Of a stretch of DNA of 64,000 nt, positions 32,466 to 43,606 are shown piece by piece. The first letter of the stretch is position 1; every line of letters begins with the position of its first letter. The notes beneath the pieces are model-generated. The model searched no databases. It was not told the DNA's origin and worked only from the letters and a program-made list of their open reading frames with translations. Source of the DNA: Sugiyamaella lignohabitans (Eukaryota > Ascomycota > Dipodascomycetes > Dipodascales > Trichomonascaceae). Position numbers and translations under genes: made by a program. The stretch is from the NCBI RefSeq assembly GCF_001640025.1, contig NC_031674.1:806001-870000 (forward strand), given 5' to 3'.

Positions 32466-34064
32466 TTAGTCGGATTTGTAAATTTTAACGACCTTCTTTT
32501 TGGCCCAGCCATCATCATCAACATACTCCTCAAAGTCGAGGGTATATCCCCTGATGCGAGGAATGATTCGTGCCCAAACAAGCCAATAAATACCACCCAC
32601 TGCGAAAATACCCCAAGCGACAACACAATGCAGATAGTATGGGAGCGACTTGTAGACACTGTCAGCAGCAGAACGAGGAGGAACGTAAGGAGCAGCAATA
32701 AGATAGACAGATGAGAGGAAGAAGAAGACGGTGACGGGAAGAGATGCCTTGATAGGAGGATTCCATTCAGGATATCTCTTCTTGTTAATGTAGATGACAA
32801 TCAATGCAAGAGCAACAAAAGCATTAACAATGGAGTAAGGATATGAGATCAAATTGACCAAGAAGTTGTAAGCATCACCAGGAGGAACAGCCAAGATGAT
32901 GATGACACAGATAAGCCAGTGCTCAAACAGACCAGCTAGAGGTGAGTTGAGTGGTCTACTGGAAGCAAAAAATCTTGAAAATGGCAAGGAACCTTCACGA
33001 CCAAGCTCCTGGACAATTCTCCCTTGAGAGAAAATGACAGCCATGACATTACCAAGAGCAGAAAGTGCAACAAAAACACTCATAGCAGTCTCACCTCTCT
33101 TACCCCAGACAATTCCAAAAAAGTTACCAGCCAAAATAGTACCGGAGTTGAGAATTTGATCACGGGGAACAACTGCAAAGTATGCCAAGTTGACAAACAT
33201 GTACAATATGGTAACAATAGTAATGGCCAGAGGAGCGGCAATCTTGAGAATACGATGAGGGTTTTTAGTCTCGGCCAAAGCATAATTGGCATTGGAATAA
33301 CCAATAAACGACCACATGACATTGTAAAGGGCATTTACAATTCCATAAGCATCAGCATTGGTGTTCTCAAAGGCATTGTGAAAAGCATGGGTACGTTCAA
33401 TGTTTAAACGACCAGACATGGCAACCCAACCAATAACAACAATAATGACAATAACAATAAGCTTAAAAATACCGAGAACATTTTGAATACGAAGACCCCA
33501 TTTAAGAGCCAGTCCGTGTACCAAAAAGGCAAAAGTGATACAACCGAGACCAACACCACGTTGATTCCATCTATCGGGTTCAACGCCACCAGCCAATAGC
33601 AAGTATTGACCACAGACAATAGAGTTACTAGCAGCCCATGCCATGAAAAACATGTAACTGCCGTATAAAGAGGTCATCAGCAAACGAGGTTTACGATAAA
33701 AGTATTCCAAGTAAGCCTTTTCAGCACCATTCTTGGGAATCATAGATCCCCATTCGAGGTACACCATCAAACCAGCAGCTGAAATTAAAGCACCAACGAC
33801 CCAGATGAACAATGTTAAACCAACCGATCCACATTGTCCAAAGATTGTACCAGGAGTAGCAAAAATACCAGTACCAATCATACGATTGAAAATCAAAAAA
33901 GTAGCAGAAACAACACCGATACTACGGGAAGTTTCAGGAGCAATTACCTGAATGCCACCCTCTTGAACGACAATTTCACTATCAGGAGAAGAAGACTTTT
34001 GAGATTCATAGTCACTCTTGGCTACTTGCGTAGAGGAATTTTTATCCGACTCCCAAAACGCCAT
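32466..34064 (-). CDS. Mup1-type high-affinity methionine permease
   Basis: The protein has 532 residues from the ATG at 34064. It shows about twelve hydrophobic helices of the APC/LAT type. The first contains the IGVVSATFLIFNRMIGTGIF motif of Mup1-like permeases, followed by LEWGSMIPKNGAEKAYLEYFYRKP. The Asp/Glu/Ser-rich N-terminal tail fits a cytosolic regulatory region. Mup1 takes up methionine and cysteine at the plasma membrane. A CACGTG box 587 bp upstream could bind Cbf1, which regulates sulfur-amino-acid genes in Saccharomyces; that link is inference. Other LAT-type transporters are possible. Confidence 0.85.
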   Translation of the reverse strand: MAFWESDKNSSTQVAKSDYESQKSSSPDSEIVVQEGGIQVIAPETSRSIGVVSATFLIFNRMIGTGIFATPGTIFGQCGSVGLTLFIWVVGALISAAGLMVYLEWGSMIPKNGAEKAYLEYFYRKPRLLMTSLYGSYMFFMAWAASNSIVCGQYLLLAGGVEPDRWNQRGVGLGCITFAFLVHGLALKWGLRIQNVLGIFKLIVIVIIVVIGWVAMSGRLNIERTHAFHNAFENTNADAYGIVNALYNVMWSFIGYSNANYALAETKNPHRILKIAAPLAITIVTILYMFVNLAYFAVVPRDQILNSGTILAGNFFGIVWGKRGETAMSVFVALSALGNVMAVIFSQGRIVQELGREGSLPFSRFFASSRPLNSPLAGLFEHWLICVIIILAVPPGDAYNFLVNLISYPYSIVNAFVALALIVIYINKKRYPEWNPPIKASLPVTVFFFLSSVYLIAAPYVPPRSAADSVYKSLPYYLHCVVAWGIFAVGGIYWLVWARIIPRIRGYTLDFEEYVDDDGWAKKKVVKIYKSD

Positions 34065-34650
34065 TATTGGTGATTTTCTAAACAAAAACCAATCGAAACT
34101 TTTTTTTATAGACTCGCTTGAGTATATCTAAGTGGATCTAAGAAAAAACCGATCTGAATTATGGTAATCTCACATCACTTATATATGGAGTTGAGGCATA
34201 AAATGGGGTTTCGGGTTAAAACAGTGACAATGAAAAAATATATATCTGGCGCGATGATCATCACTTTTGGAGACATATTTGTGCAGCATTGAGATGGCCG
34301 ACGTTTCTTTTTCAACTCCTTTTTAAGGGCCCAACGGTTTTTGCTAATAAGCTCACTGCAAGCCAAGAGTAGAACTGCAATAATGTCGTCAAACAAACAT
34401 GAGTTGATACCATAATGCCCAGTAATGAAAGAGTGGGGAAGTAGAATTGGTTAGACTGAAAAAAGTTTTTCTGACGATGGCGTTTCTTTTAGTCAGATCA
34501 TTGTGGATGAAAATGTTGAAATATCGCTAATAGCACGGTCAAAGCCGTACAAACTATATGTCTAGCTACGGTTCTACAAAATGTCTTTGAAAAATACTTT
34601 AGCAGAGATGACCACCTAACTCTGACAGCCCGGCTTTTATATCATAATTT

Positions 34651-34656
34651 CACGTG
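34651..34656. promoter_or_regulatory. CACGTG box in the MUP1-type/phosphatase spacer
   Basis: The context TTTCACGTGAGC gives a TCACGTGA palindrome, the preferred Cbf1 form. It is far from both starts (587 bp and 1.6 kb). Confidence 0.35.
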
Positions 34657-36177
34657 AGCTGGCGTACCTGTAATTTTCGATTATCATGCCTAAAATGGAT
34701 ATTATGCCGAGATGTACAGGAAGATATCTGCAAGGATCAGAGCTCCCGATGCAAGGTTAAATGCATGGATAAAAACCGTGTCACTTTCTACACCAATAAT
34801 CTTCAGTATCTGGATGCAAAAACTTGAATACGAACCTACGATTTTGGTTTAGTACAAAAAAAGGTTGTGTTATGGACAAATGTACTCATAGCTGAGCCCC
34901 TTCTGCAGGATTTTCTGGGCCGTTGGTCCTGATTAGCTGCCTGGGGATGAACCTGAACTAATGCGTTGGTCTTTTTTTGTCGAGCTAGGCACCACAGCCA
35001 GTTATGGCTATAGACTTTTTACAGGCAGGAAAAAGTACAGGGTAGCAATGCATTAATAGAGTAACGGACATCTCATCCCCATCGCGTCGGAAAATCTTTT
35101 TTTAACGTGAAATTTCTGCGCCGCTTGCGACATTTCCCTGCATTTGTCTAAGAGCAGGCGGTTTACTCGGGTCCGATATGTTTATTGAACAGGAATGGGC
35201 TTTACCGGGGCCGAAATGAATGTCGAATCTGGCTGTGCATAGCGTTGCAATACAGGTAGGTACTTTGTACTAGACAGTGACTAGGAAGTTTGGCCGTAAA
35301 TGGGGACGGTGTATCATTGGCCGTGAATCACTACGGGGAATTACTAGAGTGATCACTACTAAGCTTGGAAATATTCAGTTCTTTTTAATGTATTTTGAAT
35401 AACGTCTAAAACTCTATGGCGTTTACAAAAGTGTATGTGCACAATCATCAAAAGGACCTATCAAATCAAAAGTGTTAATGAAAACTCAATAGGCCCTTCT
35501 GCAGATTGACCTAATCTATAGCTAAATAGAAATCCGATATATGGGAGTCGTTTACCTTCACTGTCTATAAAAAATGGCACAGCGACGGAGATAAATTCCC
35601 AACATTGAAAAAAATCAAATCAAAATAAGAAATCGAAAAAAAAAAGTTGAATTTAACCTACACATGGTTATAAAAATTGCGGGTACTGCGCACATTTTGA
35701 GAGTAAGTATGGATCGTGAGAAAATTTTATAGTTTTTCAGATCTGATGTTAGGGTTATTCTCTAAAACTCACTCCAACTGGTATGGTAGGAAACCGTGCT
35801 ATTTCACAAGACACGAGGCGAGGAATGTGTAAAACTGTCAGAATTGTTCTTCAACGTATATAAGACTAAGTACTGGCAATAAATATACAACTTGGTTTGA
35901 AGTATAGATTCAGTCTAGGAAAATTCCACAGCAAAGCTTCAAGCCAGGCCACATTTCATCTCTAGAAAGCAATGACATTACCTTGAGCCTAAATACTCAG
36001 ATACACCTCATAACAAAGTCTCAGCTTTTCCTCCGTGCGATTTCTTTCCTATTCTGTTCCACCTGCTCTTCTTGCCGCTATGGGCTTTCTCATCTCAATC
36101 TGACAGCGACGATCCTCGCAGATTTGGCAGCTGTCAAAAGATAACCTTAAATTTAATCAATATGCGACGCTAAAAGA

Positions 36178-36184
36178 TATAAAA
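36178..36184 (+). promoter_or_regulatory. TATA box of the acid phosphatase gene
   Basis: TATAAAA 84 bp before the ATG, at a spacing usual for yeast TATA promoters. Confidence 0.5.
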
Positions 36185-36267
36185 CGATGACCGCTGGTAC
36201 GGCATGGAGCACAGACATAGATTACTTCAGGAGCAATCTGAGAGTGCCGATGTAGCAGTCAGCAACT

Positions 36268-37428
36268 ATGTACAGTATTTTAATGCTGAAACTAATTAGT
36301 TTGCTAATTGGTTTTATTGCAGCGGTTAGTGGGACGCCATTGTTTGGTATTTTGGCCAACCCTTTTGCACCAAAATTTAGCACCATCCAACCTTCAAACC
36401 CAGAAATCACAACTGCTGCCGCCTGTGCACCAACATCCAATTACAAAGATATCGAATATGTTTGCGGAAATGTTTTTGATAGAATTTATATAATATTTCT
36501 GGAAAATGCAGATTATATGAAGGCAGTAGAGGACTGTCACCTGAAAAAGCTCCAGAAAAAGGGAATCACCCTCTGCAACTATTGGGCTCTAACTCATACA
36601 TCAGAGCCCAATTATATTGCGGCAGTAGGAGGTGACTATTACGGACTCGACACTGATGATTTTGTCAGGCTGCCTGAGAGAGTATTTTCTATTGTCGACC
36701 TGCTGGAATACCGCAACATCAGCTGGGCAGAGTACCAGGAACACATGCCATTCACCGGATATCAAGGATTTGAATATAAAAACCAGTGTAACGGAGCGAA
36801 TGATTATGTCCGAAAACACAATCCTCTGATAATGTATGATTCAGTGACTAACAACGCCCGACGATTGTCGAACATCAAGAACTTCACCGAGCTCTACAGC
36901 GATGTCGCCAACAGGGCGCTTCCACAGTGGGCATTTATTACATGCAATATGAGTAACGGCGGACACGACACCACTGTCGCCAAAGCAGGAGAATGGGCCT
37001 ACAATTTCCTAGACCAATTATTAGTTGACGAATACTGCTTTCACAAAACACTTCTGGTGCTCACCTTCGACGAAGTAGACAGAAACCCCAAAAACCGCGT
37101 CCTAGCTCTTTTACTCGGCGACATTCCGTGCGATCTCCAAAACACAGTCGACGAAACCTACTACGATCATTACTCTCTGTTATCATCGGTTGAGGCCAAC
37201 TGGGACCTTCCGAACCTCGGACGAGGCGACTGCGGTGCAAATACCTTCGAAGTAATAGCACGAACCACCGGCTATAAAAACAAACAGGTCGACACACGAT
37301 TCAAATTCAACGCCCTGTCCCCTCCCGGCTGGCTAGCCGAATCCTTCATTTCCATCCCCCCACCCGACCTCAACGGCCAGGGCGCCGGTGGCCCAATCCT
37401 GCCAGAAATCGCCCGAGTGTGGCAGTAG
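36268..37428 (+). CDS. Secreted acid phosphatase, PhoA/phosphoesterase family
   Basis: The 386-residue protein starts with a signal peptide (Met-Tyr-Ser, a hydrophobic core at residues 5-20, Ala/Gly before the likely cleavage). Phosphoesterase-family blocks follow: IYIIFLENADYMKAV, LCNYWALTHTSEPNYIAAVGGDYYG, WAFITCNMSNGGHDTTV, LLVLTFDEVD and DHYSLLSSVEANWDL. Asn-Ile-Ser, Asn-Phe-Thr and Asn-Met-Ser sites suggest glycosylation. Fungal PhoA-type enzymes release phosphate from organic esters outside the cell and are usually induced by phosphate starvation; no clear phosphate-response cluster was found here. The length matches the family (400-450). Confidence 0.87.
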   Translation: MYSILMLKLISLLIGFIAAVSGTPLFGILANPFAPKFSTIQPSNPEITTAAACAPTSNYKDIEYVCGNVFDRIYIIFLENADYMKAVEDCHLKKLQKKGITLCNYWALTHTSEPNYIAAVGGDYYGLDTDDFVRLPERVFSIVDLLEYRNISWAEYQEHMPFTGYQGFEYKNQCNGANDYVRKHNPLIMYDSVTNNARRLSNIKNFTELYSDVANRALPQWAFITCNMSNGGHDTTVAKAGEWAYNFLDQLLVDEYCFHKTLLVLTFDEVDRNPKNRVLALLLGDIPCDLQNTVDETYYDHYSLLSSVEANWDLPNLGRGDCGANTFEVIARTTGYKNKQVDTRFKFNALSPPGWLAESFISIPPPDLNGQGAGGPILPEIARVWQ

Positions 37429-37441
37429 ACGGTGGGGGTGT

Positions 37442-37579
37442 GCCTCCGGCGGCTGGGGCGCTGCCCCAGACCCCGTAGCTCCTCTCGCTGCGCTCGAGTC
37501 GACACCGTGGGGACCCCGACACCTTCTCCGCTTCGCGGAGAACCACGGGGTCTGGGGCGCAGCCCCAGCCGCCGGAGGC
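37442..37579 (+). repeat. GC module R17, full element at a convergent 3' junction
   Basis: It begins 13 bp after the phosphatase stop, the closest of all. The order is tail B (GCTGCGCTCGAG variant), core, and a modified A tail whose stem reads TCTCCGCTTCGCGGAGA. That tail keeps perfect pairing with different bases, which is a compensatory change. Confidence 0.95.
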
Positions 37580-37665
37580 ATGCTCGCACCAAAAAAGACC
37601 TGGAAAAGAATAGATATAACACGTAACACATAATAAAAATAAAAGGTAAGGTCTAGAATATTTTG

Positions 37666-38235
37666 TCATGCCGTGGGTTTCTCGGTGCCGAAGCGCATGT
37701 TAATCGTTGGGACTCGAGAGAGAGATGCGACATGGGGCTGTTGTTGGAACAGGTCTTGGGAGGAGTTGGAGTAGGGGCTTGATCGCGGTGGCAAGTCGCT
37801 GGAGGAGGTGACTGTGGTAGGTGAGGTCTTGGAGGGAGGTGACGTCGTTGACGTGGATACGATTCTGCGGCCGAATATTTTGAATTTGTTTACTTTGGAG
37901 TCGGAAATGCTATTTGTTGACACCTTTCGAGTAGTGGGGAGTTTGATGCCGTTTGTGTTTGTGTAATGGTCCAGAGAGTCCGCTGAACCGGTTGTAGATG
38001 TTGAGATTGTGGAGTTGGGTGTTGCTGTGTTGAAACCCGCTGTTGACGTGGTGAAATGTGTGTTTAGATCTGGCGTTGTAGGTGTCGCAGGACTGCCTGG
38101 TGTACCTGGAACAGCATTGGCTGGCATCGCTAGTGGCAGGTTAGATGTTGTAGAAACCTCTCCAAAAGCATCTAACGCAGCCAGATCCTGCTCTACAAAC
38201 GATTGAACAATATCTTCGACTGAGGGTTCGGCCAT
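37666..38235 (-). CDS. Hypothetical Ser/Thr-rich protein
   Basis: I do not recognise this 189-residue protein. It starts MAEPSVEDIVQSFVEQDLAAL, a short predicted helix. It is then low-complexity Thr/Ser/Pro/Ala with no membrane segment, and ends in a conserved-looking HVASLSRVPTINMRFG block. The middle has a basic patch (KVNKFKIFGRRI). The composition suggests a disordered regulatory or scaffold protein. The ORF is supported by its start context, its position converging on the phosphatase with a module between, and codon usage like its neighbours. No function is claimed. Confidence 0.6.
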   Translation of the reverse strand: MAEPSVEDIVQSFVEQDLAALDAFGEVSTTSNLPLAMPANAVPGTPGSPATPTTPDLNTHFTTSTAGFNTATPNSTISTSTTGSADSLDHYTNTNGIKLPTTRKVSTNSISDSKVNKFKIFGRRIVSTSTTSPPSKTSPTTVTSSSDLPPRSSPYSNSSQDLFQQQPHVASLSRVPTINMRFGTEKPTA

Positions 38236-40097
38236 GTTGGATAGTGTGATAAGACTTGCGCAACAGCTGTAGTTTGATTGTGTAATGTGTGTTGAGAATA
38301 ATATTCAATGTAGAGGAATGTTGTGTTAGAATCTGACGTCCAGTTAAAGGTTTTAAAGCAGTAGTACGAAAAGAAAGGGCTAGTCGGCTCGCGAGTTAGA
38401 GTGAAATAATAGATCAATTTGAGATTCTGAAAACAAAGTATAAATTAGAGTGATGAAAAGGTTAGATCTCAAGCTAGATGGCCTGTAAGGGTGATGTCAG
38501 AGAACGTTATGAGGCAGGTGTAAAAAATGTAAAGAATAAAAACCCGGCTCGGTAAAAAGGACACCAGAATCTAACGATATAAGGAGAAAGCAGAAGTCGC
38601 AACAGCACAGAAAGATGCAAATGTATAATCCAGTATTCTGACAATGGCTGACGTTACAAAACGTTGCAATGCGCCTGGTTACTATAGTTTCCTTTGGTGA
38701 GGCAGGAAGTCCAACAGATAATAATGAAAATTAACTACTGACTTGCTGCTGGCTTGCTGCTAGCTGACTGGGTGTATTTTAGCCTTTAAGGTTTAAAGTT
38801 GAGTTTAAAAACGATCAGAAAGTCAAGGTCTTAGACGGGATAATATTGACCGGGAGAAAGGGGACAAACCAAGTCGATGAGGCGGTGTGTAGTTGTGCTA
38901 CTGTAACAATGACTAATGACAACTTAAGACAGTCGACCGGAATTGAGGAAACCGTTGCAATGGTGATTGATGAAATGGCCAGTCCAATCTAAGAAGTTCT
39001 AAGTACTGGCAAATAAGTCTAACGAGAACAAATTCTGTCAGTAGTCTATGGCCAATTTTATCTGTACAAACCTCGAAGCCAGACGTAGTATGAGCAAAGT
39101 CCAAAAAAAGGAGTACCAATACTAATTCCACAGCGGAGATGCGCGAGTCCAATATACACACTTCCAGATCAAACCACAAATGTTCAAGGTATATCTTCAG
39201 CAATGCTAGTCTGGTTCTGGTCAATTTAGCGTTTTCAATGCTCGGTGATCTAGACAGAGACGAATGTGGCACCAACTCAGGAGTAGAAGTAAAGTGTCAC
39301 CCCACTGTGTTGAACAAACTACAATTAGTTAGCAGATGCCAGAGTAGGAACCAGGAAGCTGGTACCAGCAAAACACCAGGCAATAAACAGAAGACAGTAA
39401 GCAGTAGAAAACAAGCATGCAGTGAACAGTAGGCAGGGGCCAGTAACTACTAACTCACAATTACTATCTACAACCAGAGATCAATATATTCTAAAAGCCA
39501 AATATCCCAATCACTAAATAAGCTCTTGAAACTTACAGTTGACCAATTCTAAACAGATTCTGATTGCGATAACAAAATCGACACCACACTAATAACCAGA
39601 CAGTCGATGCAACAGGAATTTGTAATAAACAGGAATACCAGAGTGAATCAATAAAATATATCTCCAGGAGAAATCACAGTGAGAAATATCAGATGCAAAA
39701 CTTATCGGCGATGTCGTCGTCCCTAGTAAAAACAACGGACCAACAGAACACTCAGTGACTATCAAACCAGCCGCCCGACTTTCGACAGTAAATCGGCACA
39801 CCCAATCGTGAATTTAGCTTTGAAATAATATAAATATAATAAAATTAAGATACCAACCGTCGTGCAACGGCGGAACGTCTGAATTACCGCAGAAACAAGA
39901 AAAAACGCTACTTTTTGCAGCGCATGCTGACCAGCTTTAAACTCTGCTGTCCCCCTCTGCCCCTTAAACCTGCCTGTTCCCAATTAACCACTGCATCTTC
40001 GGAAATGTTTCATATCGGCTTGCATGTTCATGCAGTATGGCTTCAGAATCGGCATGCGGTCGCACGGGGCAACGGGGACTGGGGGGTGGGGGGTGGT

Positions 40098-40149
40098 GCC
40101 TCCGGCGGCCGGGCGCTGCCCGGACCCGTTTGTTCGAGCTTCACTCGAA
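40098..40149 (+). repeat. GC module R18, short-stem variant
   Basis: The stem is one pair shorter (CCGGGC-GCT-GCCCGG) and the tail is TTCGAGCTTCACTCGAA. It resembles R26 in the shortened stem and ACCCGT joint, so the two may be a subfamily. Confidence 0.85.
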
Positions 40150-40498
40150 TGGCGGGGTGTGGTGGGAGAGTGGAGGAGGGAGTTAGAGGCGGGATGGGGA
40201 ATCCGAGGGCAAAGAAGTTTGGTTTGGAGTTGTCGGGTGAACAAATAGCCTGCTAGCCGCGTGGGCCCTAAAGAAGATAGCGTTGCGATCTGGCAGAAAA
40301 ATGCACCTGCATGTTTACAATTTCCCGTACCAGGATGAGGTTACCCCTGAATTGCGACAACCTCGCCAAACCCCTTATACAAGGATCCGTACCTCTCAAA
40401 AAAATCACCCGGGCCATCACCAATAACACGAAACAGCTCCAACCCAACCCATAACGTAAGCATCCCTTTACCCTCGACTCCAGACGCCCCTGACGCAA

Positions 40499-40558
40499 CG
40501 ACTCGAGCGAAGCGAGAGGAGCAGCGGGGTCTGGGGCGGAGCCCCAGCCGCCGGAGGC
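40499..40558 (-). repeat. GC module R19, solo 60-bp unit
   Basis: B-type, right-arm orientation. With R20 it makes an outward pair (outer ends facing each other 56 bp apart), the reverse of the usual arrangement. Confidence 0.95.
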
Positions 40559-40614
40559 AAGCACCTCCAGACTGGTGTCGTTTCATCGCTGCAGCAGGTG
40601 GCACTTCCCTGTGT

Positions 40615-40674
40615 GCCTCCGGCAGCTGGGGCTCCGCCCCAGACCCCGCTGCTCCTCTCGCTTCGCTCGAGTCG
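40615..40674 (+). repeat. GC module R20, solo 60-bp unit
   Basis: B-type with GCCTCCGGCAGCTGGGGC. Flanking bases after the tail (TTACGTCGG) resemble the core of full elements, so this may be a truncated full copy. Confidence 0.95.
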
Positions 40675-41063
40675 TTACGTCGGGGACGGCCTCAAAAATA
40701 AACATTTCAACATAAGACCACCACTATTTTTAAAATACCCTAAAATAATAAGAGAAATGCCCAGCAGACGAGTGACTCACCAGCTTCTGTTCACTACCAG
40801 CTGCTCATAGCAATCGCGGCCAAAATATTCTCTTCTAAAAACAGGCAGTGAAGCAATTAAAGATACGCCACCAGTGATGGAGGACTCGTGGTCTATACCA
40901 ATTTACGACAAATTTGACCTTCAGCCGACTGAAGAGAGCCCTTAGAGGGGAATATGACACAATTCCAGCAGCTATGACACCTTTTATTTCCCAATCTTTC
41001 GCGAGTAATCAAATGAGCGGTTACTCCAGTTAGCCGAGTCGGGAGCGAAAACGGTCCCAGCAC

Positions 41064-41123
41064 CGACTCGAGCGAAGCGAGAGGAGCAGCGGGGTCTGGG
41101 GCGGAGCCCCAGCCGCCGGAGGC
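41064..41123 (-). repeat. GC module R21, solo 60-bp unit
   Basis: B-type, right-arm orientation, 522 bp upstream of the SDS3-like start. The bases before it (ACGGTCCCAGCAC) match part of the full-element core, again suggesting truncation. Confidence 0.95.
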
Positions 41124-41645
41124 AGACCCTGACTACCCACTAGTCACGTGAATGGGCCGGTCTGACGCGAAGTGTTACCCTGTGGGATGGGATAGGTCGG
41201 GCGAGCCCGTACCCTGATATATATCTTGTGGAGAGCACGAAGCAGGTGGTGGATGTTCATGTCTGGAGTCGACCAAGAGTGACGAGACTTGGTGAACGAG
41301 ATTGAGTGTGAGTCGGGAATAAGAAAAGTGAAAAGTGGACCATTCAAGCAGATAAGGAGACGATATCGAGTTGTTTTATTGGATCGATCCTTTGTTATTA
41401 GAAAAGGAAACAGGGCCTGAGGTGGGTTTAGACCGAGGACCAGGTGAGACTCGGAATACACACAGGACGGAGTAGGATTATTTAGGTGGTGTGAAAAGTC
41501 AGATTTTAAACAGGAGTTGGGGTTGACGGTCTGATATTGTCAACTGACAGCCGACGAAGGAAAACAAATATTTTTGAGGTAACTGACAGGAACACAAACA
41601 GTCGTTTATAAAAGTCTTGCAGTCAGACACTGGGTCACGGTAGCA

Positions 41646-43001
41646 ATGGATGGCACCGGAAGAATGGCCTATGCTGGCGATATTCATGACCAGACGGGGT
41701 ATGGAGGAGGTGTAGTTCATGGACAGTACACACATGGCCAGATATCGGGGTATGGACCCGGGTCAGCAGCTGCTGCTTCAGTGATGGCTGGTGGTATAGG
41801 AGGAGTTGGTGTAGGTGTCAGTGGTGGTATTGGAGCTGGGGGAGTTGGAACTGGAACTGGAGCAGGAGCAGGTGGTGGTGGAGCTCAACCAGCATCGAAA
41901 AGAGATAAAAGACGACAGACACTGGCGGCCAAACTGGACCAAATCACCGATATGTTTGAAAATGAGCGGGACTTTCACTACAGCGAAATGCTGAGAACAT
42001 TACAATCGACACTATATTCATTGCATGTGGGAGACAACCCAGAGTTTCTGGAAGAACTGACTGATTTGGAAGAAGTTCGCGACGAGCAGCTGGTAATGCT
42101 GTATTTATGGGAAAAATATCAGATAGAAAGGGCCGACCACGAGTATAATCAGGATGTGGAGCTGGCTAATGAAGAGCATCGACAAATGACTGATATGGTT
42201 AAAGAAAAGCTTATGGCGAAACTCGAATCTCAGCGTCGGAAACTGAGTGAAGATAAAACGTTGTTGGATATAGCCAATGACCACTCATTCTTCCTGTCCA
42301 GTTCCGGGTTATATCATTCGGAACGAAACAGTGCTAAAGACGTCAATAGTGACTATGGAGGTGGCTCGTCAACAGCAGGTGCATTTTTATATCCTCCAGG
42401 ATCACCGTCTGGTCGTGATTTCAGAGACGGTGGAGGCATGAGTACACGAGCAGCTGCCGGTAGCGGTTCAGCAGCGGCAGCAGCGATAGGAGCCGGTGGT
42501 GGAGGTAGTGGAGGAACTGGATATGGAATAGGAGGATACGGCGGAACCGGATTGAATGGGCATGTGAACGGACTGGGTGCTGGCGGCGAGGGCTTTTCTT
42601 CTCAAAGTGGGATGGAGCGTCGAGCACTTCGAAGGAGAGGAGGTGCTGCTTATGATGATAGTGGACTGTCTGGTGGAGAAGGTAGTGGAGGTGCTGGCGG
42701 AACTGGAACTGGTGGAGCCACCTCGACCCGACGACGAGGAGCTTATCACGGCACACTTAACGGAAGCGGTGCTGCTAATACAAATGGATACCGGACCAAT
42801 AACGGAGGCAGTGATATGGAAACGGCAGCAGCTTTCAGCGACCGAGACCTGGAAGGAATGCTCTTCTCCAAAGACCGAGAAGCCCCTACAACCAGACACT
42901 CGTCAAAAGCATACCACGGAGTGCGTGTTCTCAAACCAGAAGAAGCCCAAGAAGACATCGACCTCCTACGAGCCAGTATCCGACGAGCCAAACGGCCATA
43001 A
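41646..43001 (+). CDS. Sds3-like subunit of the Rpd3L histone deacetylase complex
   Basis: The protein has 451 residues. A Gly/Ala-rich N-terminus is followed by the Sds3 domain, residues 87-210: KRDKRRQTLAAKLDQITDMF, then NERDFHYSEMLRTLQSTLYSLH and FLEELTDLEEVRDEQL, with the coiled coil that follows. A long Gly-rich middle (residues 240-370) is low complexity. The C-terminus is basic (LLRASIRRAKRP). Sds3 bridges Sin3 and Rpd3 and is needed for the deacetylase activity of the large complex. The middle is longer than in Saccharomyces Sds3 (327). Three modules follow the gene. Confidence 0.82.
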   Translation: MDGTGRMAYAGDIHDQTGYGGGVVHGQYTHGQISGYGPGSAAAASVMAGGIGGVGVGVSGGIGAGGVGTGTGAGAGGGGAQPASKRDKRRQTLAAKLDQITDMFENERDFHYSEMLRTLQSTLYSLHVGDNPEFLEELTDLEEVRDEQLVMLYLWEKYQIERADHEYNQDVELANEEHRQMTDMVKEKLMAKLESQRRKLSEDKTLLDIANDHSFFLSSSGLYHSERNSAKDVNSDYGGGSSTAGAFLYPPGSPSGRDFRDGGGMSTRAAAGSGSAAAAAIGAGGGGSGGTGYGIGGYGGTGLNGHVNGLGAGGEGFSSQSGMERRALRRRGGAAYDDSGLSGGEGSGGAGGTGTGGATSTRRRGAYHGTLNGSGAANTNGYRTNNGGSDMETAAAFSDRDLEGMLFSKDREAPTTRHSSKAYHGVRVLKPEEAQEDIDLLRASIRRAKRP

Positions 43002-43092
43002 CCCCCATTTCCCTCGAGCTGCTGACGATGCTAGACTTCGCTTTATATATAAATATTTATTCAACCTCTACCACTTCTACGGGCTCGGTTGT

Positions 43093-43152
43093 GCCTCCGG
43101 CGGCTGGGGCTCTGCCCCAGACCCCGTGGCTCCTCTCGCTTCGCTCGAGTCG
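43093..43152 (+). repeat. GC module R22, 60-bp unit after SDS3-like gene
   Basis: B-type with TCT loop, 91 bp after the stop codon. It is first of a three-unit cluster (left, left, right). Confidence 0.95.
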
Positions 43153-43173
43153 GGTTTCTACGGACCGGGGTCT

Positions 43174-43233
43174 GCCTCCGGCGGCTGGGGCGTTGCCCCA
43201 GACCCCGTAGCTCCTCTCGCTTCGCTCGAGTCG
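43174..43233 (+). repeat. GC module R23, 60-bp unit
   Basis: B-type in direct orientation to R22, 21 bp later. The loop is GTT, found nowhere else in the window. Confidence 0.95.
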
Positions 43234-43296
43234 GGCGTGGGGAGTGGGCACAAACCTTTTCCTGCTGTCCAGCGAATTCTTTCCACCCCCCAAGCC

Positions 43297-43356
43297 CGAC
43301 TCGAGCGAAGCGAGAGGAGCCACGGGGTCTGGGGCAGAGCCCCAGCCGCCGGAGGC
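43297..43356 (-). repeat. GC module R24, 60-bp unit
   Basis: B-type, right-arm orientation; with R23 it makes a B-B inverted pair without an A tail, as in R28. Confidence 0.95.
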
Positions 43357-43606
43357 ACGCCCGGCCCGACCAGTTTCAGGGGTAACCCCCCCCTGTCGCC
43401 GTGCCGTTGGGAGTTCGTGCCGGCAGGTGCGACCCTAACGTAAAACCCACTGATAAGCGAGTACCGCAACAGCAGCAACGGCGCTGGCCGTAGTAGGGCG
43501 GCGGACCGCAAGAGGACGGGGCCGTCAAGCAAGCAGCCCGACTGAGCGTGGGAATGGGAGGTGCTGCTGCTGCTGCTTCTGCCAGGGGAGGCAGGGATTT
43601 ACTGAC

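Larger units (their letters stand above)
34065..36267. promoter_or_regulatory. Long divergent spacer, MUP1-type and phosphatase promoters
   Basis: This 2.2-kb region has no GC module and no coding frame of note. It holds a CACGTG box at 34651 and a TATA box at 36178. The length and the identity of the flanking genes suggest nutrient-regulated promoters. Confidence 0.55.
38236..41645. other. Long gene-poor spacer with four GC modules
   Basis: This 3.4-kb stretch holds modules R18-R21 in its right half. No coding frame longer than about 120 codons looks real. A TACTAAC motif at 39448 has no convincing partner donor. CACGTG occurs at 41145, about 500 bp before the SDS3-like start. Confidence 0.5.
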
